This document shows positions 47,450 to 59,340 of a stretch of DNA of 64,000 nt, piece by piece. Position numbers and translations under genes: made by a program. Source of the stretch: Anaeramoeba flamelloides (lineage: Eukaryota > Metamonada > Anaeramoebidae); assembly GCA_027625915.1 (NCBI GenBank), contig JANTQA010000038.1, forward strand, positions 865,879 through 929,878, given 5' to 3'. The notes beneath the pieces are model-generated. The model had not been told where the DNA came from and ran no database searches. It worked only from the letters and a program-made list of their open reading frames with translations. Positions within the stretch are counted from its first letter, which is position 1. The number at the start of each line of letters is the position of its first letter.

Positions 47450-48120
47450 AATACAAAATTATCAGGTTTATATGTATATGAAATGATTTTTTTATGTAAA
47501 TATATTAGATGAAACAATAAATTCTCACAAAAATGTTATATCCAATAATTTGGAAATACCCAAAAACAAAAATTGACAAAAAAACCACTTTTTACTTTAT
47601 TTAAAAAACAATTTCTGATTAACATTAAACTTATCTACTATTAATATTATTATATATAATCATTTTATACCAAATAAAAGAAAGATAAATAAAATGAAAA
47701 AAAATAAAACCCGGTCTAAAAAAATCTGAAAAAGAGTGGAACGAAAAATAGTAAAATTTGTTGAAAATTCACCAACAATTATTGATCTATAAACTGATAT
47801 TATCAACTAATAGTATTTAATTTTTCAATTTAACTACGCTCTACTTTAATCGTGTAACAACCTATCGAAAAAAAATCTAATCAAATTAAACAGAGTGGGC
47901 TACTTGAATAAAGAATTGAAAACAATACAACTAAAGATATAAAAATTTAAAAAATATTTTGTAAATTTATTTTAATTTTCAAATTGAATTTGTGTATAGT
48001 AATTTTATTCTTTAAATTGTTTTAATGATGTTGAAATTTGTTGGATTTATCGATTATTAATTTTTAATTAAGATAGTCCTTGAGTTTAATAATAAGAAAA
48101 TTTTTAATGTATTAAATGTG
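47450..48120 (+). mobile_element. Probable DNA transposon remnant (Tc1/mariner-like?), copy 2
   Basis: Partner of 27474-28240. The best block is AAATTTGTTGAAAATTCACC immediately followed by AACAATTATTGATC at 47755-47788. It is more decayed than copy 1. A further related piece with LKFLELSLF lies at 48340-48480. Confidence 0.45.
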
Positions 48121-48691
48121 TACTTTCCAATCCAAATAGTGTCTAAAACAGATTGTCATGGTATATATTTCAAACTTAATTCAGTTTTCTAAAAAAAAAA
48201 AAGAAATAAACAACAAAAACTTATAAAAAAAAATAAAAAAAAGTTAAATTTAATTGATTAGGGAAATCAAAAGTATTGGATTAAAAAAAAAATTTTGTAT
48301 GTTGGAGATTAGTAAGTTATTTTATTTTGAGAACCTTAATCCAAACAGCATGCCCAATCAAATTGGATAAAAAGAGTTCTCTAGTTAGATCATTGAAATT
48401 TTTGGAATTAAGTTTATTTATTAAATTCTGTGGAAAACAATTAAAAAATAATTTCAAAATTCATCTTTAAAATTAAACAAAAAGTGCAAAACAAAATTTA
48501 ATGATAACACCGATAAAGAAATATTTATTCTCTATTTCTTTTTTAAGGTCCACCTCTCTATCTTTCTATTTATCTTTTGAGTAAAAACCCCACAATAATA
48601 GCGAAATAGCAAAATTATTCCAAATAAAAAAAAAAATAAAAAAAAAAATAATAATTTATTAAATAACAAAATAAAGTTTGGAAAAAATAAT

Positions 48692-50611
48692 TTAATAATA
48701 TGAAACAAATTTAACCGAATTGGCAATAATTTTATCGCCATCCGTTGAAGGTAAAAAAAAATCTTCACCTTTTTTATCAGAAATGGGGAGAAAATTTAAA
48801 ACAACAACAACCCCGAACCAAGGTTTTTTTTGCCTTAGAGTAATTAAAGCATTCTCATCATCGTAATTTGCAATAACTAAAAGTAATTCGTCGTCATCAA
48901 TTGATTTTGTTAAATTCGATTTTATATGGAAGGAGCAAATCCCGCCATCGAAGGATTTTACATTTTTCATGATGGGGTGTTTTGGATCAAAAATTTTGCC
49001 GATTTTGGATCTTTTGTTGACAATAGCTTCGCCTTTGCCAATTGGCAAAAAATCCAAGATCCGTCCTTTAATTTCATTTTTGTAGCCGAGAATTAAAGTG
49101 TTCACTGAACAAACGACCACCCCCTTTCCAGACTCAACAAACTTTGCAAGTAAATCGCCAAGGACCACTGAATCTTGGAAATTGTTATAACTGAAAACAA
49201 ATATGGAATCAAATTTTTTGATTTCTTGAAAGGATGGCGTGCGATCATGCACATTGATAAATTCAACTTTCCTAATACCCTTTGATTTTATTGATTCAAT
49301 AACCTGATTGATCCTCCTTACAGAGGAATGCGAGGCTAATAATAGCACTTTTAATCGTTTTTTATTTCTTCTTGATCTTTCGAATTCCTTTCCCCTTATC
49401 GAAGATAATTTTTTACAGATCTTGGATGTGCTCTTAATTATGGTCTCCAATGGGATAAGCTTGGAACGTCCGATTTCTCGCAAGCCCTCTAATCCCACAT
49501 ATTCCAATTTGATTAACGGTAATAAATTTTTTATTTTCTCAGCTACTTTCTTGGGATCTACTTTAATTATATTTTTTTTTTCGGTTGTATGATTAGAAAC
49601 TTTACTTTTTTTTTTATTTTTGCTCGTATTTTGATTAGACAATCTTATTTTTTTTTTCGATTTTTCCTTCTCTTTCTCTTTCTCTTTTTCTTTTTCTTTT
49701 TCTTTTTCTTTTTTTGTTTCTTTTTCTTTTTTTGTTTCTTTTTCTTTTTTGATCTCTTTTTCCATATTTTGAATGTTCTTTTCTTTAAAATTCTTAATTT
49801 TGGATCGAGTATCTTTTTCTTTTTTTTGCTGTTTATTTTTTTCCTTGTTTTTTTCCTGTTCCGTTTCTTTCTCTTTCTCTTTCTCTTTCTCTTTTTCCTT
49901 TTCGTTTTTCATTCTGTTTTGATCTTTTTGATCTATATTCTCTTTTCTTTTCTCATGGTTGTGGATTGGGCTATTCTTTAAAAATATTTTTTTAATGTTT
50001 GGATCATGTTGAGAAAACCATTCGCCCCTTTCCCGAACTCTCCTGAATAGTTCAATTTCTGGAATCATTAAGTTATTATTTTTCAAAACCGTTTCGATTG
50101 TAGACTCCTTTAAAAAATTAAAGATCCCCTGAATTTTCAATACTTGATTGGAATTGTCTTCAAAAAATGTTAGTGCCTCCTTTTGTACCTCTGGATCGTT
50201 CAGTTGTTTGGCTTGCTCTAGTGTCGACAAGCAATTTGCTAAAGTTAAATTTTCAACCAAATATCGTTTGCAGATCTCCTTTAAACCGATAATTTGTAAT
50301 TGCTCTGCGGTTGATAAGACAGATACAACAGTTTTGCTTGTTAGATTGACCTTTTGTGTGTAAATATAATTTAAAACAGTCCGAAAGATAACAGGCTCAA
50401 TAGTGGGAACAAACAGCTCGGTTAACGATCGTGGTAGTGATCGCCAATTCTTTGGGAAAAACATTTTTCGGTATAGCGAAGATGATGCAGCAAGGATCAC
50501 CTTATGCGCATAGATTTCTTTTTCCTTTTTCCCAACAATAAATTTGACATCAGCAAGTTCAGGTTCATTAATAATTGTACTGAGAAGATGTTTTTTTGAT
50601 TGAAACTCCAT
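48692..50611 (-). CDS. BTB-BACK protein with C-terminal amidotransferase-like domain
   Basis: 639 residues from the ATG at 50611 (MEFQSKKHLLSTI); the longer upstream frame begins only at a TTG. The BTB/POZ domain is at about 17-125 (LADVKFIVGKKEKEIYAHKV, FRTVLNYIYTQKVNL). BACK-type helices follow (NCLSTLEQAKQL, FFEDNSNQVL), then a Lys/Glu-rich repeat tract of about 170 residues (KEKEKEK). Then comes a second BACK piece (KIKNLLPLIKLEYVGLEGL). About 455-639 is an alpha/beta domain with alternating hydrophobic strands (KVLLLASHS, FDSIFVFSYNN, GKGVVVCSVNT, VVVVLNFLP). Its layout recalls the ThuA/class I glutamine amidotransferase-like fold, but no catalytic triad can be assigned. BTB-BACK proteins are usually cullin-3 substrate adaptors; that role is inference here. 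Confidence 0.85.
   Translation of the reverse strand: MEFQSKKHLLSTIINEPELADVKFIVGKKEKEIYAHKVILAASSSLYRKMFFPKNWRSLPRSLTELFVPTIEPVIFRTVLNYIYTQKVNLTSKTVVSVLSTAEQLQIIGLKEICKRYLVENLTLANCLSTLEQAKQLNDPEVQKEALTFFEDNSNQVLKIQGIFNFLKESTIETVLKNNNLMIPEIELFRRVRERGEWFSQHDPNIKKIFLKNSPIHNHEKRKENIDQKDQNRMKNEKEKEKEKEKEKETEQEKNKEKNKQQKKEKDTRSKIKNFKEKNIQNMEKEIKKEKETKKEKETKKEKEKEKEKEKEKEKEKSKKKIRLSNQNTSKNKKKSKVSNHTTEKKNIIKVDPKKVAEKIKNLLPLIKLEYVGLEGLREIGRSKLIPLETIIKSTSKICKKLSSIRGKEFERSRRNKKRLKVLLLASHSSVRRINQVIESIKSKGIRKVEFINVHDRTPSFQEIKKFDSIFVFSYNNFQDSVVLGDLLAKFVESGKGVVVCSVNTLILGYKNEIKGRILDFLPIGKGEAIVNKRSKIGKIFDPKHPIMKNVKSFDGGICSFHIKSNLTKSIDDDELLLVIANYDDENALITLRQKKPWFGVVVVLNFLPISDKKGEDFFLPSTDGDKIIANSVKFVSYY
49660..49910 (-). 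repeat. Lys-Glu-coding hexamer repeats in the BTB gene
   Basis: TCTTTT/TCTTTC hexamers on the + strand encode alternating Lys-Glu on the coding strand. Likely length-variable; they form the charged spacer within the BACK region. Confidence 0.8.
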
Positions 50612-53104
50612 TATTTTGTTGAAACAAAAGGAAGATTGTTTTGGAATTTTTTGAGTTAAATAAACATTTAAGAAAAAATGAATCAAAAACTTTCAAAACA
50701 CCACAAGAATAGAACAAAAGTGTTCTCACTTTTTTTGAATTCACAACAAATTCTTCTTTTTGGAAATTGTTTCAAATTTAGAAAGGAATTACAAGATCAA
50801 AATTATATAACTTTCAAGTGAAAAGTTTTTGCATTGAAATTTTTAAAAAACATGTAATTTAATTACCATTTGGCTTATCGGTTTTTAGAAAAACAGTTTC
50901 AGGTTTTTTGAATGTTGAATAATATTTTTATTAAGAGTTCTTTGAAAAAATTCGAACAAATTTTTAAATGTTTTCTTTTTTTAAATAATTTTTTACCCTT
51001 TTAGGCTGATAAAATTTTATGTCAAGTATTTGAAATTTGCAAAAAATGATGAAAGAATCTAAGAAACTGAAATCTTGTAACGATCATGCTGAAAGTTCAA
51101 AAAGTCTTGAAAGTGTTTCTATCGGTTATACTATTGTTATAGTGAACACAAGTAAAATTGTATACTGATAAATTCAAATTGATGTTTTGAAATTTTTAGT
51201 TCAATTTCCATTTTTGTAATCTAGGGTCTCAACTTTTAAAAACAACTCCAGAGTAAGAATATTTGAAGTAACAACTAAATTTACAAAGTTTTTCAACATT
51301 TAAGCCAATAGAATGCTATATTCAAAATGATTAAAAAAATTTTTAAAATGTAAAATGAAGCAAAAAATTTTGAGATATTTATTTGAATTTATTAGTATTA
51401 ATTTCACAATTTTGCAGAATCATGGATTTGTATTATATAATGGTGTGTTTTTATCTTAAAATGAATTAAATTGGTTAAAACAGAATATTTTGAATTATTC
51501 TAGAAAAAGAAATTGGTTTAAAAATTGAAACAAATAATAATTGTCTCAAATAGATATCACAATCGTAAGATATATATAACCCTTTTATTGAATTTAAAAC
51601 AATGAAATAGATTTTAGGTTTGTTTTTTATACAAATATTTTTATTAAAATTTATTTATATTTATAAGTGTGTGATTTTTATTTTGAAGTTTCTATTTCAA
51701 TCAGTATTGCCTTTTTGTTATTTAATTTGGATGAATAAAATATGATTTTCCGGGGTCAATTATTGAAAATTTTATTGATTTTATCTTATTTCAAAACTGA
51801 ATTTTGAAATTTCTTTTTTATCTTGTATCGTTTTTTTCCTAAAAAATTTTTTTCAAAAGTGTTGAAAGATCAACAACAAATTATCTTAATCAAGGTAGAT
51901 TTATTTATTGGGGGGTTACATTTGAATTCAAGTTTCTAGTATTTGGTTCTTTCGTTAAAATCCGATTAGTGAAAAAAGAGTGGTAATAACCTGAAAGTCT
52001 AAAACTTCACTTTTACCAATTTCCAAGAAGAAGAGAAAACTATACATTTTTCTTTGTTTGTGTCTCTTCGCTTTTTAGTGTTCAAATTACATTTTAAATA
52101 ATAATTTCTTATATTTTTTTTTATGTGTAAAATAAAAATGTCTTAATAAAATAATATGTTGAATTGTTTGATCAGTTTGTGAAAATTTCAAAGGCTTACT
52201 TTTGTTTGTTGTCCCAGCATTCTATTGTGTCATGTGAATAAATTAAATTAAAAAAATTAAAAAATTATTTCTAATGAGGTGCTTTAAATTATAATAAATT
52301 AGACTAGCATGGTCAAATAAAGAACAACTGTTTTACAGATCGACTTTGAAAAATAATAATAGACTGAAATTCTTTGATTTTGGTATTATACTCTAACTTG
52401 GATAGAACTTACTCGCAAAGTTAAAAGGGGTAATAGTTTAGAAAAAAAAATAATAAACAAGAGAGTAAGGTGATAAACTATCGTCTTATCTATGTTTTTA
52501 TCCATACTTTATTGGTAAAACTTTTTAATTTAAACAATTATTTTATAAACAAAATTTAGGTTTTAAGAAAATGATATATCTGAAGATAATTAATAATGTC
52601 AAATAAATTTTCTGATTTGTAGTATTCTGGGTATTTTTATTATTTTTTCTTTCTAATATTATAATATTTTGAGGTTCGACAATTATTTCTCATTAAATTA
52701 TTATTCTCTATATTAAAGGTTGAATCGGCCTACCAGCCAAATCAATACAAAAAGAAAATTAAGTTTTACACAGATCGTAGTATTGATGTGTTTTGTTTTG
52801 GTTGATTTACAAACTTCATTGTTATTTTTATTGGTTGGGGGTTTAGATTTGAATTTTATTTTAAGTCCTAAAAAAGAAAATAATAATTATATAGACATTT
52901 GCAAAACGAGGAATTTTTAGATATATATACCATCAGAATCATCGCGTTTTTTATGGTTTTCTTTTTGAATAAAAAGAATAGTTAAAGATGGGGGGCTTCC
53001 CACTCCAATTTTTTCCTCGCTTTTTAAGTTCTAGATACTCCGTTTTTATAAATAAAAAATTTTTGAAAAGTCAAAGTTCTATAAAAAGTTTTTTTAAAAT
53101 TTAC
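50612..53104. other. 2.5 kb gene-free region upstream of the BTB gene
   Basis: AT-rich. Nothing coding is recognised; the BTB gene promoter is presumably at the left edge. Confidence 0.45.
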
Positions 53105-53450
53105 AAATAACAATTATATTATATAATTTTCCCTTCGAGATCAAATAAAAAATAAATAGAAAATAAAAAACCAAAGCATAGATGACGATTGTATGAAATA
53201 AAACAAAAAACTCAACATGTCATCATTTTTTATAGGTATGTCCTTTCTATGAAAAAAATAAAATAGATTAATGTTTCTAAATAAATTAAAAAAAAAATAA
53301 ATCTATATAGATTAATTTTAAATTGTAATGGTTTGTAATTTTTTTCATGAATAATTGTGAAATCTATTATTTTATGATTAAATTGTTGAAAGTGGGTTTA
53401 AATATAAGAGCAACTAGGGTATAAATTGCACTTCTTCAATAATAATAAAA
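53105..53450 (+). mobile_element. LINE 3' fragment, subfamily A
   Basis: Contains VCPFYEKN (parallel to VCPPYEKD at 7.06 kb) and the same 3' end, GAGCAACTAGGGTATAAATT then CTTCTTCAATAATAATAAA. Only the last few hundred bases remain. Confidence 0.7.
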
Positions 53451-53451
53451 A

Positions 53452-53835
53452 ATAATTCAATATATTTTCTTAAAAATGAAAATGAAAAAAATTCTTAGGT
53501 TTTCATTGAGAAAAACAATTATGTTCATTTTGATCTCCAATTGAAGGCCCAAATAAGATAACAATATAAAACAATATGTTTATTCTACAATCATTTTCAC
53601 CTTTTCCAGTAACATTGAAATAATATGTTTTTTTCTAGTATACATCGATCTTACAATTAAAAAAAATAAAAGGGAATTATGTATCTTATAAAAAATCGAA
53701 AAAGAAAAAACGATAATGTAAAAAATAATCTCAATTTTGAAATTAATAAAAATTAATATTTTTCACCTAATATCGATCCAAATCTTCATTATATGTTATT
53801 CACACATTATAACTAAACATCTTTGATTGGGAAAT
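53452..53835 (+). repeat. Dispersed repeat family F, copy 2
   Basis: Matches 33335-33860 in the same orientation. It follows the LINE fragment end directly, so that LINE may have inserted at its edge. Confidence 0.6.
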
Positions 53836-54498
53836 AAACTATTTTACTAAAATTTTAAACTTGGTTTATAATTTTAATTGGGTGATCTAAGGTTTAATCT
53901 CAGTATTCTTATCAAAAAAATTTCTCAATTTTTTGGATCAGAGGCTTTTTTTCTATATTTAATAAAATTAGTATTTTAAATTAACATAAATTTTCAATTT
54001 TTAAAATTTTTTTACTTCTTTTTAGTTTTTGTTTTTCTTTTTTCTTGTTTCCCGTTTTACAATTTTTTCATTTACCAAAAAAATGTTTGACAACTCAAAT
54101 TCACATGAATAATTAAGATCTATTTTCCACAGCCCGAAAATTCACTCAACAATTACATCACTCGGATAAATTCCTTTTGTTATGTAGTCCTGTGTCTTTA
54201 TTGTTCGCTTGGCTTTATTAATCAATAAAAAAACAATAAACAAAAATTAGTACAAAAATGGCAAAGGTTTAAAGGGAATCTTTTCAATTGAGATTACCTG
54301 AAAAATGCTTTAAGGAAGAACAATAATTACTTTTATTTATAGTTTCAATTGCTTCATTTATTAATAATTAATGTAATTTTAGTCTAAGAAGCAAAAAATT
54401 GAAAATGGTGAATTGTTCGGATAGGGTTAGAATATATATATTTAATAAGAAAAAAAAAATTCTTAATTTTTTTTTCAAAAAGAAAAAAAGGAATAGAT
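53836..54498. other. Intergenic, 3' of Ran
   Basis: AT-rich; no gene. Probably includes the Ran 3' UTR. Confidence 0.4.
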
Positions 54499-55684
54499 TT
54501 AAAATTCTTCTTCGTCTTCTTGAGGAAGTGGGATTTTGGTGGCTTCTTCAAGTTCTTGTTCGTTTCTTTCCATTTCTTTTTGATCAACAGAAACGATTGG
54601 TGGTGCAAGTGCTGGTGCCTTTTCAAGAACTAAATTGTTATCGTTCATGAGTCTTCTGGCAAGATAGATAAATGGCTTTTCGAAATTGTAATTTGATTTG
54701 GCAGAGATGTCATAATAAGGGATGTTTTTTCTTCTGTGGAAGATGATTTGTTTGGCTCTGACTTTTCTGTCTTTGATATCACACTTGTTTCCAACTAAGA
54801 CCATAGGGATTGTTTCACATACTCGGACAATATCTCTGTACCAGACTGACACGTTTTTGTAGGTGTCTCTTGATGTTACGTCAAACATGACAATGGCTGC
54901 ATGTCCTCCAATATAATAACCGTCTCTTAATCCCCCGAATCTTTCCTTTTTGATGATAAATAATTGAGTTTTTTTTTTTAAAAGTTTGGTTTTTAAATAA
55001 TGAACGGTTTTTGTTTCAAAAAAAATGCAAATAAAAAAACAAATTAATTATTATTGAAAAAAAGGATTTTTTCTTTTTTTGAAAAAGAACAAAAGAACAG
55101 AAAAGGTGTTTTGAAAAAATAACATACTTGTCCTGCTGTATCCCAAACATTGAAACAGATTGGTCCTCTATTTGTATAAAAGACTAATGGATGTACTTCA
55201 ACACCAACGGTAGCTATATTTAATTAAGTTTTGAAAAGAACATTTAACAAAAGCACAAGAAATAAAAATAAAAAATAAAAAAAAATTTATTTTGAATTGT
55301 TTTGTTTGGTGTGGAAACTAAAAAAAAGAAAAACAATAAAAAGTTTTTCTTTTTTTCTTTTCCAATAAGATCAAAAATATCAAAAATGATTGAAGTAAAC
55401 TTACCAATATATTCTTTTCTAAATTCACCAGTAAGATGTCTTTTAACAAAGGTTGTTTTTCCAACACCTCCATCACCAACAAGGACAATTTTAAAAGTGT
55501 GTGCGTTTTGTGGAATTTCTTCGTACTAATTTTTTTAGATTCAAAAATTACGTAAGAACAAAATCAAAAAAAAAAAAAAAAATAACAAAGAAAAGAAAAA
55601 AAGAGTTTCTGTTTTAAGAGTTCAAAGAAGAAGAAAATTCCAATGAAAAAATAAGAAAGTAATTTTAGGAATATTTACACTCAT
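54499..55684 (-). CDS. RAN: Ran GTPase, four exons
   Basis: Small GTPase driving nuclear import/export and spindle assembly. Exons: 55679-55684 (ATGAGT only), 55405-55525, 55128-55213 and 54499-54945. Together they give 660 nt, 219 residues (human 216). Donors are GTAAAT, GTAAGT and GTATGT; acceptors are ATTAG, TATAG and AAAAG. All GTPase boxes are present: GDGGVGKT, the ATVGVEVHP switch region, DTAGQ, GNKCD and SAKSN. Ran-specific text includes [51 protein letters not shown] and PALAPP. The C-terminus ends QEDEEEF rather than the animal DEDDDL, but keeps the acidic character used for binding partners. No CAAX box, as expected of Ran. Confidence 0.97.
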
Positions 55685-56464
55685 TTTAATTTTAACAAAA
55701 TTTATAAAAAAATGAAAAATTCACACTGAAATTTTTCTTTTTTTCTTTTCCCATTCAGATTTTTTTGATTAAAGTTGTTGTGTTTTTAATGTTTCGTTTC
55801 ATTTTTTTTGATTTCTAATTTTATATTTTCTTGATTACGAAATTGGTTTGTTGATAAAAAGTATTTTCTGAAATCGTCTCTTCGTTTGAAAATTTGAGTA
55901 ACCACAAACTTTTAGAATCAACTTTCCTAAAGTAACGGATAGATTATTTTTAAAAAATTTATTTTATTCAAAAACGAAAATCAAAGATTTAGAATTCAAA
56001 TTCGTCAAGAGAAAACCACAAGAATATTTTTCATGTTGATTATTTGATTTTTTCAATAAACAATTTCATTTTATGATTGATTTTTGGTAAAATGAAATAA
56101 TAAAACTGTTAAATTCTAAAAAAGCACCTAAATGATTAATAACAGGAGTCTTGTATTAAATCTTCAGACCCTTTCAGAATTAAATTTTCATTATGGTGTT
56201 AAGGTAAATTATGAAATTTTTACTAATTCAGAAAGTAACAGGCTTGTGTTCTCAACGAAAACCCAATACTATAATTTAACCAATGAAAAAAATATTTGCT
56301 TACTCTAGCAATAAAAGAAACAAATTAGAAGGCTGAGAACCTTATGTAAACCAGAAATAGGAGTATTTAAATAAATATAATATAGAATTAAGGGGATTTT
56401 GAACGACGTCAGACAACGATCCGAATAATGCGTGCAAAAAGACTAAAATCCGTTTTTCAAAATA
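55685..56464. other. Region upstream of Ran
   Basis: AT-rich; contains the Ran promoter and 5' UTR by position. No other feature. Confidence 0.4.
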
Positions 56465-56870
56465 AAATCTGAGATTTTTTTTCTTCTTCTACCAATGGAA
56501 CATCCAATTCACTACTAGTAGTATACCTGAGTTCGAACCAATTCTGATTATAAACTCGTTGATATTTGGAGTAAATTTTAAATTATAAATCAAAATTATT
56601 GTAATTTTCTCATTTGTTTTTATGATTAAAATTTTCTTTATTAATTTTGTCTGTTTTTTGAGATAAATTTACAATTTGATCCTTTCATTTTTCGAATTTC
56701 TTTTTTAATAATAGAACTTTAAGAAATCAATGACCATATTTAATTAGGGTTAATCATCAGTTTCTTTGATTGGTAAATGTATATGTCTTCTATAACAAAA
56801 AAATTTGCTATTTGTTTTGAAATAGCGATTAAACAAATCTTCTAACATTATTTTGACAAATATCGTAATT
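56465..56870 (-). repeat. Dispersed repeat family B, copy 3
   Basis: Same order of blocks as 8495-9120: TTCTTCTTCTACCAAT, TTTTTTGAGATAAATTT, AATTTGATC, GAACTTTAAGAAATCAA and TGTCTTCTATAA. The minus-strand frame is broken. Confidence 0.65.
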
Positions 56871-57204
56871 TTGGGAAATAAACAAAATTTGAGATTTCAA
56901 AAGTGCAGAAATCAAATTTCAAAAGAATTGTGAAGAAGTAGAAAGAGCAAATTAGCAACTTTTTGACAAAAAAAAGAGAAATATGAATTTTTTGATTTTA
57001 TGAAAAAAAAAGATTATAGCATTAAATTTGAAATAATTATCAAATTTTTGCAAAAGTTACAATAATATCATTTTTCTGTTTTGTAAAATTCAAGATCTAA
57101 TTTCAAAATTCAATTTAAACACATACCAATTATTTTTATATTGGTTCCGATCATGATGAAAAAAATTTTCTGTAACCAGAGCATTAAAACCATAGGCTAA
57201 ATAT

Positions 57205-57640
57205 AAAAAAATGTGTTTCTTTTTTCTTCTTGTTGCAATTCAATATGGTGAATATTACATAAAATTATACCTAACACCAGATTAATTTTGAAGGTTAACC
57301 CGTTGTTATTTTTAGAATATTTTCTATTAAGAATTGAATTAATTGAAAATCTTTATTAAATGTTTCACTCTTGCAGATTTGCCAGTTTTTTTTTCTATTA
57401 AAAAAAAAATTTTCATAAAAATTTACTCATTTTTTTGATATAAATTTTATTTATTGTTTATTTGTTTTCATTTTTTTATAATAGAACTTTAAAAAACCAA
57501 TATTGTGTTTATATCTAGCCAATTGTTAATTTTTATGATCACTTTATTTCTTAGTTTTTTAGAAAAAAAAAAAAAAAAAAGAATATATGGTTTCTATTTT
57601 GAAAAACAATATTCCATAAATCTCTACACAATATTTAAAA
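57205..57640 (-). repeat. Dispersed repeat family B, copy 4
   Basis: Shares TTTCTTCTTGTTGCAATTCA, AGATTAATTTTGAAGGTTAA, and AATAGAACTTTAAAAAACCA with the other copies. It lies 335 bp from copy 3 in the same orientation, so a tandem or nested arrangement is possible. Confidence 0.6.
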
Positions 57641-58384
57641 AAAAGTATCACCAACTACCGGAATTTAAAATAAATACACTTTGCTAATTTTTTTCCAGGA
57701 TAAATCAAAGTAAAACAATACACTTTATACACCACCCAAACACAACCAAATTGTAAAATGACAGTTTTATCTTTAAGGATAAAAAAGGAAGAGATTATTG
57801 AAATCTTGAAGGCTTTATATTTAATAATAAAAAAAATTGTATCAAATTCTCATATTTTTTTTTTTTATTTTTAATATAAAAAATGAATCAAGACCTTTAC
57901 TAAATCAATTTAATATATATATGAAAACAAGTTAAAAAAACATAACTTTTGTATCCTTAAAATAATAAAAAAAAATATAACTAATTCAGAGTTATGGTTG
58001 ACATAATTTGAGTAAAATAAGATTAAAAAATTGAAAAATCTTCATCTCAAAGTAAACTAATTTTTACAATTATTTAATTGATTATACTCGCCCACACATA
58101 TATACACATAAACTGTTTTCAACCAAAGGGAAACAGTTTTATTTTGAAGCAATGGAACAAATTCTTAAGTTTAACACAGTTTTCCTCTCAAAATAAAATA
58201 CCAATTTTTGGATCAGGATTTTTGTTTCCAATTTTTTCAAGTCCTTTTTTTTTTACTTTTTTTTTCCTCTTTTTCTTTTCTTTTTCTTTTTTTGTAAGAA
58301 TTCTTTTTGAAAAAAATATTAAGGTTTTAAAACCCCAAATTAACTATCATAAAAGTTATTTTTTGTAATTACTTTTAAACTGAA
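57641..58384. other. Intergenic, no gene seen
   Basis: AT-rich. The short frame at 58078-58368 is hydrophobic by poly-T and is not supported as a gene. Confidence 0.4.
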
Positions 58385-58675
58385 CAGATTTACAATTAAA
58401 AAATCCTATTGTCAACAATTTTAATTTTACAAAGAAATTGAGAATTTTGAGAAAATACATCCCAACCCAAGTGGCCAAAGAATTGCCTAAACCTTTCATT
58501 TTTACACAAATTTTAATTTTCTTCAGATATTTCTTTTATGAACACCTACTCCAACTGTAAGTTAATTGTTTCTCTTATTTCTAAAAAAAATCTTCTGTTG
58601 GTTGATTTTTAAAATAAAAAATGAAAAATTCATTTTTTGCTGGGAACTTTAAGTGGAATGGAGTTTTTGTACTTA
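58385..58675 (+). repeat. Dispersed repeat family D, copy 2
   Basis: Partner of 22700-22990, same orientation and block order. Confidence 0.6.
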
Positions 58676-59340
58676 TATACCCTTAATATTAGAACTATAT
58701 AATTGCTAATTTTGGATAGGTTATTCATGAAATTTTATTATAATTATTATTTTTTTCATTCAATTTTCCTTACCCCCTTTTTTTTTTTTTTTTTTTTTTT
58801 TTATTTTTTTTTCTCTCTCTATTTCTTTATTTAATTTTTCTTAATATACCCCCAAAACTAGATTAATAAATAAATTAAGATGTTTTTCAAAGTTAAAATA
58901 AATTTATTTTTTGAGCATCATCTGTCATTATATAAACTCCAATATAAAATAATAACCATTTGCAAATATTTCAAACAAACAAATTATAAAAATAAAATTA
59001 AAAAGAAAAAAAAAGAAAAAAATAAATCATAACAAAAAATCACATATTTTGCATATTTATGATAAAAATAAAATAAAAAATATAACCTCGAATTTATACA
59101 AAAAATACATCAATTTAGAAAAAGATGAAGATACCGATCTATGTTTCACACCACCCTATAAAAAAATGAATAATTCTGATTATCCCATAAATCTAAATAA
59201 ATAATTTAAATAATATCTTTGGATTTATATAAAATATAGAAATATTATTTATCTTGTCATCAGTAAATGATAAAGAATACAATGATTGTTTATTAAAACT
59301 TCAAAACAAAAATTTATAAATGATTTCTGTATATTAGAAC
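58676..59340. other. Intergenic with long T run
   Basis: A pure T stretch near 58779-58802 precedes CTCTCTCT. No gene. Confidence 0.45.

Noticed and set aside
49589-49981. Plus-strand Phe/Leu-rich frame
   Set aside because: Shadow of the Lys/Glu repeat in the BTB gene on the other strand.
51860-52880. Possible repeat pair with GGGGG(T)TTA(C/G)ATTTGAATT
   Set aside because: The match is about 40 bases and weak outside one block; not enough to call a family.
57505-58368. Short hydrophobic frames
   Set aside because: They arise from poly-T and poly-A DNA, lack conserved text and overlap repeat family B.
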